A stretch of 64,000 nt of DNA from contig JAFBJZ010000888.1 of NCBI GenBank assembly GCA_016785225.1, positions 2,546,501 through 2,610,500 on the forward strand. The letters run 5' to 3'. Source of the DNA: Psettodes erumei. Taxonomy: Eukaryota > Chordata > Actinopteri > Pleuronectiformes > Psettodidae. Position 1 is the first letter of the stretch, and each line of letters opens with the position of its first letter. Of the stretch, positions 48,401 to 59,776 are shown one piece after another. A program made the translations under genes and the position numbers. The notes beneath the pieces are model-generated. The model was not told the origin of the DNA and did not search any database. It saw only the letters and a list, made by a program, of their open reading frames with translations.

Positions 48401-49987
48401 CCACTGCACACTTTTTGCTCCAACTAAAAATAACAGCACCAGCAGCTGGGGATTCACAGCCGCTGGCTTGTTGTCATTCTAGCCCTCTCCACTTCGGCAT
48501 CCATATAAAGCTCTGGCTTCCCACTTGACTGGCTGATGATGAGTGACGGCATCCCTGATTCCCAGACTCCAGAGCCGGCCAGCGAGGAGAGAGGAGGGTG
48601 GGCTGAGATGCCAGTGAGCTGGATCAGGGCATCTGTTCTGGATGATTTGGTACAGGCTGGACAGGACAGCTATGAACAAATCACTGCTTCTCTGTCTTCT
48701 GAAGATGGACCATTTGCTTTCCTTATTTTACTGTTAACAGACAAGAAGCATTCAATCCAACCCTAAGAAAGAGTCCCTCTAATATTTAACCCTTATAGCT
48801 CCTATTGTGGCTGCAGGAGGGGGTGATGGTGGCAATGGTGTCTATAGAAAAGTAATGAAATGGAATGTCTCTCCAAGGACAGTTATTTATTCCAATGAAA
48901 TACAGTGACAACCCTTGATCTGCCATCTTGAATTATGGTGGTGTCTGTGGGATTGAGTCTGTTTCATTAATCTCCAGGGACTAGATTTAGCCAAAAGGGA
49001 CCAGCATGAGTCCCTTTACCCTTCAGATGTATGGCATGATTTCAGATGATTTGTAGGGGGAAGAGGTCAACCCTGCTCTTACTCATTTCCCCCTACCAAT
49101 CAACAGTTGTTGGTTTTTGTTTAGTTTTTTTTTCAAAAGTCAAATTCATGCTTTTCAAATGTAGATATACCACAATCCAAGTTTATGCTCCAATCTGTTC
49201 TAATTGTATTTCAGAGGACGAAAATGTGTTTTGTCTTTCCTGCTTCATGTATGACTACCAAGCATTCAGGTAGACTTGTAGACTCTACTCCTTTAAGGGC
49301 TTGATAACACTCCAACAATGTATCAAAAGAAAATAAGAACCATAAGAGTGTTGACGCACGAGGGCAAAACAGTAATGCTCTCAGTCAAGCAACTTAATAG
49401 TTTTGGTTTTTTAATCCCACTCGCTGAGACCTCTCGGAGGAAAAATAGCCCAATTTCAGCTGCAAGGAAACCGGACCGGTCTCGATCTTGGACTGAATCA
49501 TAGCCTCCACAACAAAACAAATTTGCATCAATGATTATTTTCCGAGGAAGGAGAAAATTCTTGCAGAAAGTTTCCAGAGGTATAAACAGTGCAATTATTG
49601 ACAAACAGTCACCACAAAGGTAACCCTACCCCTCTGACGAGTATGCATCATTCAGCATGTGATATGTATTGCTTATCCAGATCTTTACAAGTGTTGCATT
49701 GCTGTACAATACACTGGGGTTAATGTGAGCAGGCAGGGGCAAGTGAGAATATCGAGCCAGACTAAAGTGTCTCGGTCAACAAAGAGACAGTAAACTTTAC
49801 TGGACCGTGCAGAATTTGATAGTTTAAAGAAGAATCTGATCTGCTCTTTCTGTTCGTTGTGGTGTTGTTGATGGTCCTCTGGATGTGCTGATACATAGCT
49901 ATGATATCCACACTGGTGTCATTTAAGAAATTCTACCTGAAGCCTATGTGATGATATTGCTCAAAAAGATGGCCTTGAATCCTATTA
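45461..49987. other. gene desert segment
   Basis: No gene is recognised. An open frame of 144 codons (46046-46480, plus) shows no domain or codon bias. A short telomere-like patch lies at 47344-47365. The part at 47700-47890 is very AT-rich, with the near-repeated motif TAAATGTACATTAAT. Confidence 0.5.
47344..47365 (+). repeat. short interstitial telomere-like repeat
   Basis: The sequence GTTAGGGTTAGG-TTTAGGGTTA contains about three and a half TTAGGG-like units, one of them imperfect. Such patches are common by chance or through double-strand break repair. Confidence 0.7.
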
Positions 49988-50100
49988 CAGTGGTGGAAGT
50001 AGTACTCAGATCCATCACCTGCAGAAAGGTGATGTAAAAATACTCCATTACAAGACAAAATCCTGCTTCAAAATCATACTTCATCAGGTGTCATAAAGCA
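49988..50100 (+). mobile_element. 5' end of a CAGTGGTGGAAG-type fish repeat
   Basis: The sequence begins CAGTGGTGGAAGTAGTACTC, followed by AGATCC, GTAAAAATACTCCATTACAA and ATCCTGCTTCAAAATC. I remember this order as the head of one of the commonest non-autonomous DNA repeats in teleosts. The opposite inverted end is not seen nearby, so the copy is truncated. It may continue in a diverged form to about 50400. Confidence 0.65.
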
Positions 50101-52214
50101 GAGGGGAGCTGCAGTTTTGAGCGGTCGTTCTCTGTAGGATCATTACTATGATCGATTCCTCACATTGTTACTATAACTATATTAATTATTGTCCTTTAAA
50201 TGGCCACTTAACCTGTGGAAACATTCTTGATCATGAAGAATCACGTGAAGTACATTTGTTGCCTGCCTCCATGGCATCTATATTTATTCCTTCTCTGTGC
50301 TGTTTTGTTGCATAACTGATGAATAATTACGAATGGGCAAGGTGGATCACTGCCAATATTGATTGTAATGCTTTATACTTTTTGCAAAGTGCAATACATC
50401 TGCAATGTCAAATGTGTTACAGTGAACTGCAGTGAGACAGACTGTTGAAATCCTCCATGGAGCATCTACAAATGCGTTTTCATGTGAACCTAAGAGATGG
50501 TAAAATTAGACACTAAGGTTTGGGCGTCTTGGAAATCACAGATAAACCTGCAAACTTTAACCAAAATAATACTGAGGAAAGGTCAAAAGGGGCAACCACA
50601 GCTTAGCTCATCAATGGCATCACTGAATACAGGAAATGCAATGACTTATATGTGAGAATTTACACCTACTATAGATTAGACTGAAGAAACATGATGCTGG
50701 ACGAACGCTTGTAACTACTGTAATCACTCACACTCTGATTTAACAAGAACCATTAGAGGCTCTATGAATATCTTGACGTTTCAGTGTTCCTGAGAAATAC
50801 ATAATTAAGAGTGTGTTCTGTCTACAGCCCAGATGAACAAAAGTCTTTGTAGGCTACTGTAGGTAATGGATTTGCAGTCTAAGCTTGTTATACTGGAAGG
50901 GAATCTAACTATTCATTTTCCTAAGGTCCCAACTCATAAACCAAGTTCTTTTATTTTGTTTTTTTTCTGTTTTTTTCTATTCATTTATTGGCTTTACCTC
51001 AGAGTCTCAAGCTTTCTCTCCACGTTTCTGTTCTGTATTTAACATGCCTCCAAAAGCAAAAGAACTCTCCCCCAATTAGCATTTAATAAAAAAATCCCTA
51101 CCTGGAATTATTGGTGGAATCTGGCTCCAAGATTTACATGGTTAAGAACTGTATGAATAAGAGATTCTGTTGGGTTTAGTGAAACTACGTAAATGTCTGA
51201 GAAATGTTACAGTAGCTGCCAGCAAACTGGAGAAGCACTTTGTCGTTGTGCCGTGGCCCACGTTGTATGAAGTCCAAACGCTGTGGAATGAGGAGTCTAC
51301 TGCTGTCTGGGAGATAGAGACTGAGTGGAACCCATCACTATTACCTTGGCTGTTTGTGGTCGTCCGCCTGCCATATCCCGCTCCCCACAAGCAGATGGTA
51401 GCATCGCTGGCCTGCCAAGTTTAAACTGACGAGAATGTGCATGTGTGACACAAGTATCCATTGGTGCATATGTGTGTATGTGACCGCACATAAAATTGTA
51501 CGTTGCAATAACACGGTAGAGTTCATTCCCATCCATCGCGAAAGGCTACTTGAAAATTCCGCCTTATCTTCCACAACAGAGGGTGCACTGTATGTTTTCG
51601 TGTCTATTACAGATCGTGTCACAGGGGAAGAGAGTGATGGGTCTTGACTGGATCTATGCGAGAAAGGATGTAATACAATAACCTTACCATGCTGCAAAAT
51701 GAGACGGCATGTGAACAGTGGAGAAGTGAGTACAGTCAAAGCATGTCAGCAGACCGCATTGCATGTCAGTATGTCCTGGAGGCTTGAATCTCGCACTGTT
51801 GCCATAATTTACACATATCAAACAACACCAGGCTGAACTGGGCCTTTTCACTGGGGATCCCTGTGTTTCTTTAACCCCTCTGTGTTTGCCAGTTATTATA
51901 GCTGGGCAAATTAACAGTGACCAACCACCCCAGGGACAGAGGAGTAGATAAATGGCTACCATGAGGACAGAATAACCAGCCAAATGATAAATTAAACCAT
52001 GTCTGGCGCAGCTCTTATGAGCACATATGGATATAATTAATAATGCAACCCTGTCTCCAAGAAATTATGTTTCTATACAATTAAACTGTAACAACAATAA
52101 TGTTTTGAAGGAAATGTATTCGCTGTCTGGATTATGTTCAGATGCATCATACTTTTTGAATGAATGAAGTGCTCCATTTATTAACTGCTGTGGAGTCACC
52201 AGCAGGTGGTCGGT

Positions 52215-52290
52215 GTGGATACTGGGCGTAAAACTGCCACGCTAGTGATCTAGGTTCACATCTCGAGCCCTGTCTGTATGTATGTCATGT
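52215..52290 (+). mobile_element. possible tRNA-derived sequence
   Basis: GTGATCTAGGTTCACATCTC resembles a tRNA T-arm and B box, and GGTGTGGATACTGGGCG lies upstream. No complete cloverleaf can be drawn, so this is not called as a tRNA gene. Confidence 0.25.
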
Positions 52291-53216
52291 ACTTTCACCA
52301 TTGACGGTATGTGGGTAATCAAAATCCAAGAAAGTGTTCACACACCATCAAAGCTTACTGTGCGGGAATGTCTGTCCCATTGTTCCCATGAGGTTTGTCA
52401 TAATGCCGTGAAAGTGCTTTGAACAGCACCATAGTAAGATATGTTTACCATTCCTGGAAGGTATTATGTCAGTGTAGACACAGATGAGATGTCTCACGGT
52501 GCCTATGGAATAAAATAGCATGTTATAGCTTGTTTGTATTCATACACCCATGTAAAGCCTTGTCTGCACAACCCCTTGCTGCCCCTACTCCCGCATACTC
52601 CCAGTCTCTGCTGCATCCCTCTCAGGGTATAAAATATCCCTCTGTGGTTGCCATTAACATTCACCCAGGAAGCTCAATCAGTAGCCAATTCTGGTTTTCC
52701 CTCCTTTTTGTAATTAGGCCCCAGGCCTGGTGTGGGGTAAGCCCATGCATTTTGGCTGAGAAGACGCTCTGAGAGGGGATTTGCGGTTTGGGAAGCCTGG
52801 CTGGAAAGAACAACTGTCTGCTGGAGCCAGCAACTTGCCCCTCTGTGATTTGACACATGCGCTACACTGTGACAGAGCTTGCAGACAGGATGCAGCCTTG
52901 ACATGTGCACAGGTCAAGGCTTCTGCCAGGATGCCTAAAGCTGAGAAGCCGGAGTAACAACCAGAAAGGCCCATGGAGGCCGCAGAATATCCTCTGGAAG
53001 AAGATCGCAGCAGTCTGGAGCCTCCTGGTCAAGAGGCTTAGGAGTACAAGCACCGCCTGAAGCCAATAGTTTTAATTCCACAGACAAAAGCTCTTCATAT
53101 TGTTGAAATTACCACATAGTCTCACACACACTCTCATGCGCACACAAACTCAAGCTGACACAAAGGCATGCCTGCACATTGTCTGCACATTTATAATCAC
53201 ACTTTCATAACCACAA

Positions 53217-53251
53217 CCCCCCCCACACACACACATATACACACACACGCC

Positions 53252-53282
<31 letters not shown>

Positions 53283-53343
53283 ACGCTCTCTCCTTCTCTC
53301 TCTCTCTCTTTCTCACTCACACACACACACACACACACACACA
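53217..53343 (+). repeat. compound CA / CT microsatellite
   Basis: About 65 bases of (CA)n interrupted by TATA and CGCC, then a CT-rich stretch with a run of TC units, then a second (CA) run of about 14 units ending at 53343. All open frames through it are Cys/Val or His/Thr low-complexity artefacts. Confidence 0.95.
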
Positions 53344-54438
53344 GTCTTTGCTCAGGGATGTTCTCTTGCCTTGAGAGGAAATTATTTCCCAGCATCGATG
53401 CCCTTGGAGAAAAAATTAAGTTTGCGTTCATGCTGGTGCAATTGTGTAGGGGGAGGGGGGTAAAATAAAACAGAATTAACAAGGAAACATTGTGCAATGA
53501 CCAGAAAGAAAAGCATCATTCTGCCAGGTGGCCCTACTGCTTCATATGCACTGCTTGCATTTCATTACACAACACAAATTCAAATCTCCCCCTTTCCACT
53601 TAAACATCCCACCTCCTTATCAGTATGTAGTAAAACAGTTTAGATGCTTTGACTGTGCTTGGAGTGGATGAATGAAATGTGGTCAACTCTCAGCATTGTA
53701 TCCAAGGCAAAAACCCCTACTTTGATGAATGTGTGCCTGTCAAACATTATTCTCCACAAAATGTATTCCATCATGAAAACCAAGTTATTTGGACACCACA
53801 AACCAAGCAGATCTATGCAAATATGCCAAAATAATGAATGTGCATTTATTGCGGTGTACATGTGTTAATATTCAGAGCTAATTGAAATGGATCAAAAGCT
53901 TGGAAGTGCTCAGTTGCCGATTGTTGTGAATTTGCTGAGTGAGTTCTGGATGGCCAGTTGCATGGTGAATGGAGCAGTTATCTCCTCGCAGCTTGCCTCT
54001 TCATGTCAGGTGTTATTTGACTGATCCATCCTCGCTGATCCAACTCTCTGATTCTCTTGCTTCTCCGTTCCCAGAAAAAAGGGAGTGGGTCAGGCAGTCC
54101 GTGCTCATAGCCAAAACACTATTTCATCACCAGGCCCGTTTGTGTGACTGGACAGGGCAGGATTAGGACTGCATGCCTCATCCATCTTTAGCACTCCCAG
54201 CACCTCCCCTAAAACAGACAGAGACGGATGAGCTAGCTGGATCCCTGCTCTCCTTTTCCACTCACTCCCTCACCTTGGGAAACAGTCCTGAGTACCATGG
54301 AGCAACTTATCCCTCCCTGTGTTTTCCAACCCTCCACTTTCTTGTTCCTTAACCATTTCTTTGACCCCCACCCTCAGTGAATCATCTCCGTCTCTTCTAC
54401 CTTCACTTTGACTTCCCTTATTCCTCCTCCTTCTGCAG

Positions 54439-54705
54439 TGTTATGGTCAAAGCTGTTCTGTGCTGTGTCTTGCAGGTATTCCAACTCCTACCCCCTCGTT
54501 ACCTGATCTCTGGCACCTGGTAGCAAGTCTTTAAAAAACCCTGCCAGTCTCGTCTCAGTCTCTCAGCAGCAGCCCTGCTACCAGTCACCACTCTGTGTCC
54601 TTTTGATTATCCTTTGTTATTGTGGTTGCCAATAAACTTTGTTTTGTGAATCACTGATCTTGTTTGACTCTTCTTCATTGCTTCCCCTGAGCGGGGATTG
54701 TAACA
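54439..54705 (+). mobile_element. LTR-like block (possible solo LTR or retroelement 3' end)
   Basis: The block starts TGTTATGG and ends GATTGTAACA, so it has TG...CA ends with a 5-base inverted match (TGTTA/TAACA). Internally it has an AATAAA at 54631-54636, followed by a T/G-rich stretch (CTTTGTTTTGTGAATCACTG). Upstream is a CCAGTCTCGTCTCAGTCTCT region of the kind seen in LTR R regions. The length of 267 bases fits a short LTR. No clear target-site duplication flanks it, and no retroviral gene is nearby. Confidence 0.4.
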
Positions 54706-54755
54706 TAATATGTTATAATATTAGGCCTCCATAATATGGAGCATATTATGGAGGC
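54701..54755. repeat. two adjacent perfect palindromes
   Basis: TAACATA-A-TATGTTA (54701-54715) is a 15-base palindrome overlapping the end of the LTR-like block. Ten bases later GCCTCCATAATATG-GAG-CATATTATGGAGGC (54725-54755) has 14-base perfect arms and a 3-base loop. Both share the CATAATATG/CATATTATG motif, which suggests local inverted duplication. Confidence 0.9.
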
Positions 54756-57488
54756 TCATCTGGGATAGGTTACATCTGGAGGGGGTTTAGTTGCCCCCCA
54801 GATTTTGTAATCCTGTTAATTGTTTTAGGGGTGTGTTGTCTGGCACTGTGGTTGTTGGTTACTGTGTTTTTCCTCCTGCTTTATATACAATGAATAGTGT
54901 CTGAGTGCTGTTGACCTAAAGTCTCAAGTGATCTCCATGGTTAGTTAGCAAGTGTGCCAGCAAGACTGAGAAATCTGTCCTTCCATCAGTTACTCATTTG
55001 TTTCCCCCCCTTTTTTTTATTTTTGAGGTAATCCTGGGAGGAGACATGTTTTTTCTGTTGGGGGTAAGCATTTCAGTAGATGTAAATGGCTGTGGTTCAG
55101 TGAAGTTCTGCTTTTAAAGATGCCTCCAGCCCTGCACGCCTCAGAAGATATTCAGGCCTGAGCAAAAGTTAGGCAGGTACCAGGGAGTTTGCTTTCTTGT
55201 CAGTGCACTCGGGGGCTTTCTTGCTGCACTCACCTGTTGCGTCTCCTGAGCCAGGGTTGTGACAGCAGTCTATTTCTTTGGCTTTTCTGCAAGTGAGCAC
55301 CCTTCACTTCAAATAACAAGGCTGAGTCGTTAGCAATGTTAAGAGGTCTTTGTGGTTCATCCTCTGGGATATCTGTACAAAGTTCAGTGGGGGTCAATCC
55401 AGTACTTATTAACACATGTCGCTAAGACCTAAACCTGCTGTTGGCCCTGTAGCAAAACTGAGGAGATCAGAAAAATGAGTATGAATCTTCAGCGAAGCCC
55501 ATGACTATCAATGAAAACTTGTTATCTTTTGCTTTAAAACTTGTAAGTCATTATGATGGGCTGTGTAGCAGATGGTAAGCAAAGGCAACTTGCAAGTAAA
55601 ATGTTTTGTCATGTGACATATGCCCTTTTACTATTTTAATGATTTTAATAATAAAAGACATGTATTGCCAATAGACTGATCAGGCACAGCTCGATCCCAA
55701 AGTAAGCTTATCATCCAAGGGCTCATCCTGTTCAGTTAACCTGGCCACTGCAGAGCAGTCGAGGACAAGCAAACCTTTCCAGGGGCTAATCTCCCAGGGA
55801 ATCCAGGATTATGGGCAGCACTAATAGCAACTCCCTTGTACACATTAAGATGAGCCAGCAGTTTAGTGGGGTTAGAAGGTTGTCTCCTCACTCTCCTTGC
55901 TTTCTTTCTGGTCTGGCACTGCTGTCCAGGTATGGACTTCCAGGATATTCATAGGCTATTGACTACTGGAACAAAGGCTGAAAAGGCTGTCAGGACCTGG
56001 AGGTGTTGTAAACAGGGAGGTGAGAATTGATGGCTGGGATTATTCAGACTCTACACCAGCCACAGGTGCCAAGATGCTATTTTTCTTGACTCTACAAGGA
56101 TATGTTTGGAAAGTACAGCTGAACGCAAGGAAAAGATCTATCAGATTCATGGCTGATAAATGGTGCATAACCCACTTTTTTCTTGCTCAGCAATTCACAG
56201 TTGCAGACAGATGAGAAATAACATCACATATAGGTTAGGTTCAGTGCAGGTAGCCTCCTTCCAAATGCATACTGTCACTCATTGCTGCTTACAGTCAAAG
56301 GTTTTACCCAAATTCACGAGTTCTTCATCCAGACTACAGATGGCACTATTGCCTCAGTATGGTTGGCACTGGAAAGCAATATCTCTTAGTGATGACCTAT
56401 CAGTGATTGACAACCTTTATTCTTCTTTTATAAGTTCATAAATGACCTTAGCAAGTGCAGCAATATTTTCATGGGAGCTACAACAAAAAAGAATCACTCT
56501 GTGTTAAATCAGACATATTTTACCCTGTTACTCTTCAAAAAAGAGCTTCATTTGGCCTCAGCCCTTTCCCTGTAAAAATAACTCAAGTCAGTTTATGCTG
56601 AAACGTCCCCTGGCTTTCATTGGTTCCGCCAGATTGGTGAGGCAAATCAAATGCAGACACATTCATCCTCTGACCAAGGCCAGAGAGTATTAAAAACTTG
56701 AGAAAATGGCTTTCCACACTCCAGGCTTTGAGTTGCTGACCCCTCTCAATTTAAGGGCTGTCCAAAAAAGACCATAAACTCAACACTCAGGTTTTCCATC
56801 AGCCGAAGAGTGAAGTTATGAGACAATTGCCATGACTTAATAAACAAAAGAGATGGAAGTAACAGCTGACCCTGCACGGGTGAGCGACAACTTAAGACGA
56901 TCATTTGGATCAATTCGGATTCAACAATTACAGGACCAAGTGAACGGAGTGTTCTGCTCTGACGGCAGAGGAGAGCGGGGCTGCCTCTCGCAGCACTGAG
57001 ATGTCTTTCTTCCCCGCCTGTCATGCATGTTTCCAGATTCATGAATAGTTTTTTTTTTCTTTCCAACTTGTGGCGTGTTAATTACTGGCAGCATTCTCTG
57101 AGGCGCTCTAAACTGAAATGACAGAGGTGTTCTTCAGTGTGCTGAAGTTGGTTCAGCTGCTGTCCAGGGTAATTGAAAGGCAGGATTTCCCAGCTGGAAT
57201 CACGGGGTAGGAAGAGGCCCTTGTTGTTGCCATTGCTGCCTTCAAAATGACAAATTTCTCTAAACCTTTTCCAGGATAGTTATGGCAGGTTCAAATGTGT
57301 CAATAATTGTCACTTTTGGACGCAACATGACTGTTCAGATGCATGGAAATCTTAAAAAAATGGCCTGCTCGCTCTGCTCCTAAATGGGCACAAACACTCA
57401 TTAGGAAAATGTGTTTTTGAAGTTAGCAATCAGTCCTACTTTTTATTAACATATTTTAATCAATTTGACAAAAGAAAAAAAAAGCATT
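54756..57488. other. end of the gene desert, downstream of emc2
   Basis: Non-coding sequence with short open frames only. The part at 57060-57240 looks unique (GTGTTAATTACTGGCAGC, GGTAATTGAAAGGCAGG) and could be regulatory. No repeat of recognisable family was noticed here. Confidence 0.45.
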
Positions 57489-57494
57489 TTTATT
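57489..57494 (-). promoter_or_regulatory. candidate emc2 polyadenylation signal (AATAAA)
   Basis: The plus strand reads tttatt, which is AATAAA on the minus strand, about 470 bases past the emc2 stop. A second tttatt lies further downstream near 57440. Either would give a 3' UTR of about 0.5 kb. The 57495-57960 interval is therefore probably emc2 3' UTR. Confidence 0.45.
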
Positions 57495-57960
57495 AAGAGA
57501 TGTGTCATTTACAGAGAGTACGGAAACAATAGAGTTCAGTGCAGACAGGTGGGATGTCAGGACAGTCTTTATAAATAGCAGTTACTGTACAGTTATCTTT
57601 CCTTAGAGCCTTGCTGTGGATGTGGTCATTAGTACTATCAGTTCAAGATGAAACTAAAATACAGAATGGGATGGAGGAGAACAGTAGAGTCGAGCAGGGT
57701 GAATGTAGAACATACATTAAAAACTTTCTGCTGTAGGTACCAGATGGGTGGGGAAATGTGTGCACTTGAGGGGAAGAAAGGTCTTCCACTGCCCCTGTCA
57801 AGTTTACTCAATTACAGAACCAAACTTCAAGGGGTAAAGAGAAAAAGAAATCAGTTAAGATCTGGTTCTGGTCACATTACAAGGCTATTTGAGCTGCCAT
57901 GTTGCTCCAAGTGTCTGTGTGTGAACAGAAGGGAGGAGGAAAGGCTCAGGCGGAGGGCAC

Positions 57961-58047
57961 CTAGGACATGGTGATCTGCATGGACTCCAGCATCTCCTCC
58001 ACTGCCTTCATGGAGCATTTGTTCTCCTTGCTCCCGCGACCGGCCAG
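57961..58047 (-). CDS. emc2: emc2 last coding exon (C-terminal 28 residues)
   Basis: EMC2 is the cytosolic TPR scaffold of the ER membrane protein complex, which inserts tail-anchored and multipass membrane proteins. This exon reads LAGRGSKENKCSMKAVEE, then MLESMQITMS, then TAG. It aligns without gaps to the human C-terminus FAGRSKKETKYSLKAVED, MLETLQITQS. The acceptor ends ATGCAG just before CTGGCC, and the reading frame enters in phase 0 from the exon at 63083. Both sides of the junction fit the family at the AY(K/Q)-(L/F)AGR boundary. The exon was identified by reading the minus strand directly. Confidence 0.93.
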   Translation of the reverse strand: MAGRGSKENKCSMKAVEEMLESMQITMS

Positions 58048-59725
58048 CTGCATGTCAGAGAGGGAAGGTTGAAGGCGGAGAGACAGAGAGCGAGGGAAAG
58101 AGAGCAGGAGAGAGGAAAAGAGAACATCAGCTCATTAGGTCTCTCCGCCAACTAAAGTAGTGGCGAGCCAAACGTATGAACACAGCCTCACAGAGGCATT
58201 GATAACCTCATCCCCTCTATACCACGCTTCACGGACTGAGCCAAAAACATCCCGGTCCCAGAAGCTACAGTGATCCCCAAGACAACAGCGGTCATTAGAC
58301 AGACTTGGTAAACAAGTCATGCAAAGTAAAATAATACCTCTCATTTGAGGGGTTTTCGTAAACTGTTGCATAAGTGCCATTTTTCTGTGCGAGTGCAGTC
58401 CACTTCCATAGCCTCTAGTACAGGAGTACATAACACTGCGCTCTAATTTTAGCACCGTGTCCACTGGCTTTCACAGGAAGTGCTGCAAATTATGATCCAC
58501 AAGCACTATGCGATTACTAATGCGTGTGTCTACACACACACACACTTTTTCTACCCAATTAAGCTGTGCAAAAGAGAAGGCATCCCCCCACAGCACACCA
58601 AAGAGAAACTCAACTTCTCTCACCTGGGGCAAGGGATCAGGGATATAACGAAGGGTCAGTCAAATTAACCTCATCACACCCATATTTGGAGCCCGGCGTG
58701 AATCTTGACGAAATCCCTCCCTGACTGTTTAAAAGTATACTACACAGTGATGGGTTTCAAAGCCCATCACAGGGAAGTTTTCCACTGTATGTTGCGCCAC
58801 ATCTCCTGCAAGTCTGTACAGTGAGGTGGAAATAAAAGCTACACTGAGAATAAATAGGCCAGACTCCGAGTCTACTGCCATGCTAGCAGCTCCGCGAGGC
58901 TGCACGTATGCGACGCAGCGCTTTCAGATGAATGCTAATGTCTGCAGGCTAACAAGCCGGTGTTTGGCAGCTTCCCTCTGTTAATTAGCGCTAACGTGCA
59001 ATTTAACACCCGTCAAAATAAAAACCCAAGAATCTGCCCCTTAGGTTTGATGCCGCGTTATTCGTCGACGTATCACAAGGCACGGAGACAACTTCGAAAA
59101 AAAAATATCTGCTGCTCTGCACAGGTCGAGGAAAACAGCTGAAGAGCAGCGGACGCGCAGGAGGCAACGGCATTGCAGGGTACGTTTCAATTAAACGGCT
59201 ACGAAAACCCCATTACCCCGAGTCAAGCGCGGGCGGCTCAACCACATGGCAACACATTCAGCATGTCCTGCAAGGTGAGAGATGAATCCCGAGAGAGGGC
59301 GTGCACACGGGCGTGCGCACCCACACACACGTGCAGTAAAAAAAAAATTGTTTCAGTACTTGTAGCGAACACAGTTGGCTGGGCATCTTGGGTTTGTTCC
59401 AGCACCACATACACTCCCCTCCCCTCTGTTCTATCTGTTTGTGGAAGAAAACGGCAAAACAGACAAAACTGAATCACATTGCATTCACCATAAAGCGCTG
59501 GTTCCACTGCTGTGACACATTTAGCCCTGCAACCTTTGGCCCTGTCCAGGCTTCTACAAACAGGAACTAACTGTAGCCTAAACCTAGCCTCTATACTATT
59601 TCCATGGCAAAACCTTTTTTTGTTTCCTTTCTCGTTTGCCAAACTCTAACTTAGTGAGGGCAGTTGGCTAAGGTGTGCAATTAGCTACGTAATTTCCAGT
59701 GGTGACTCATTCTTCTAGATTTAGG

Positions 59726-59776
59726 GTGTGTGTGCGTGTGTGTGCGTGTGTGTGTGCGTGTCTGTGTGCGCGCGCA
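59726..59776 (+). repeat. TG/CG microsatellite
   Basis: Alternating TG units with interspersed CG units, ending in GTGCGCGCGC. The alternating purine-pyrimidine pattern favours Z-DNA. Confidence 0.9.

Larger units (their letters stand above)
50101..54438. other. gene desert segment
   Basis: No gene is recognised. The first 300 bases may be the decayed body of the repeat beginning at 49988. A possible SINE remnant lies at 52215-52290 and a large CA microsatellite at 53217-53343. The part at 51990-52100 (ATATAATTAATAATGCAACC and following) and the part at 53870-53960 look unique and could be regulatory. Confidence 0.5.

Noticed and set aside
52215..52290. Possible functional tRNA gene
   Set aside because: Only a T-arm/B-box-like motif is present. 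Acceptor and anticodon arms cannot be paired, so at most it is a SINE remnant.
53150..53497. Open frame with Cys-Val repeats
   Set aside because: It is a translation of the CA microsatellite.
59238..59642. 134-codon minus-strand open frame inside the emc2 intron
   Set aside because: It runs through CA-rich low-complexity sequence and shows no EMC2 or other recognisable similarity.
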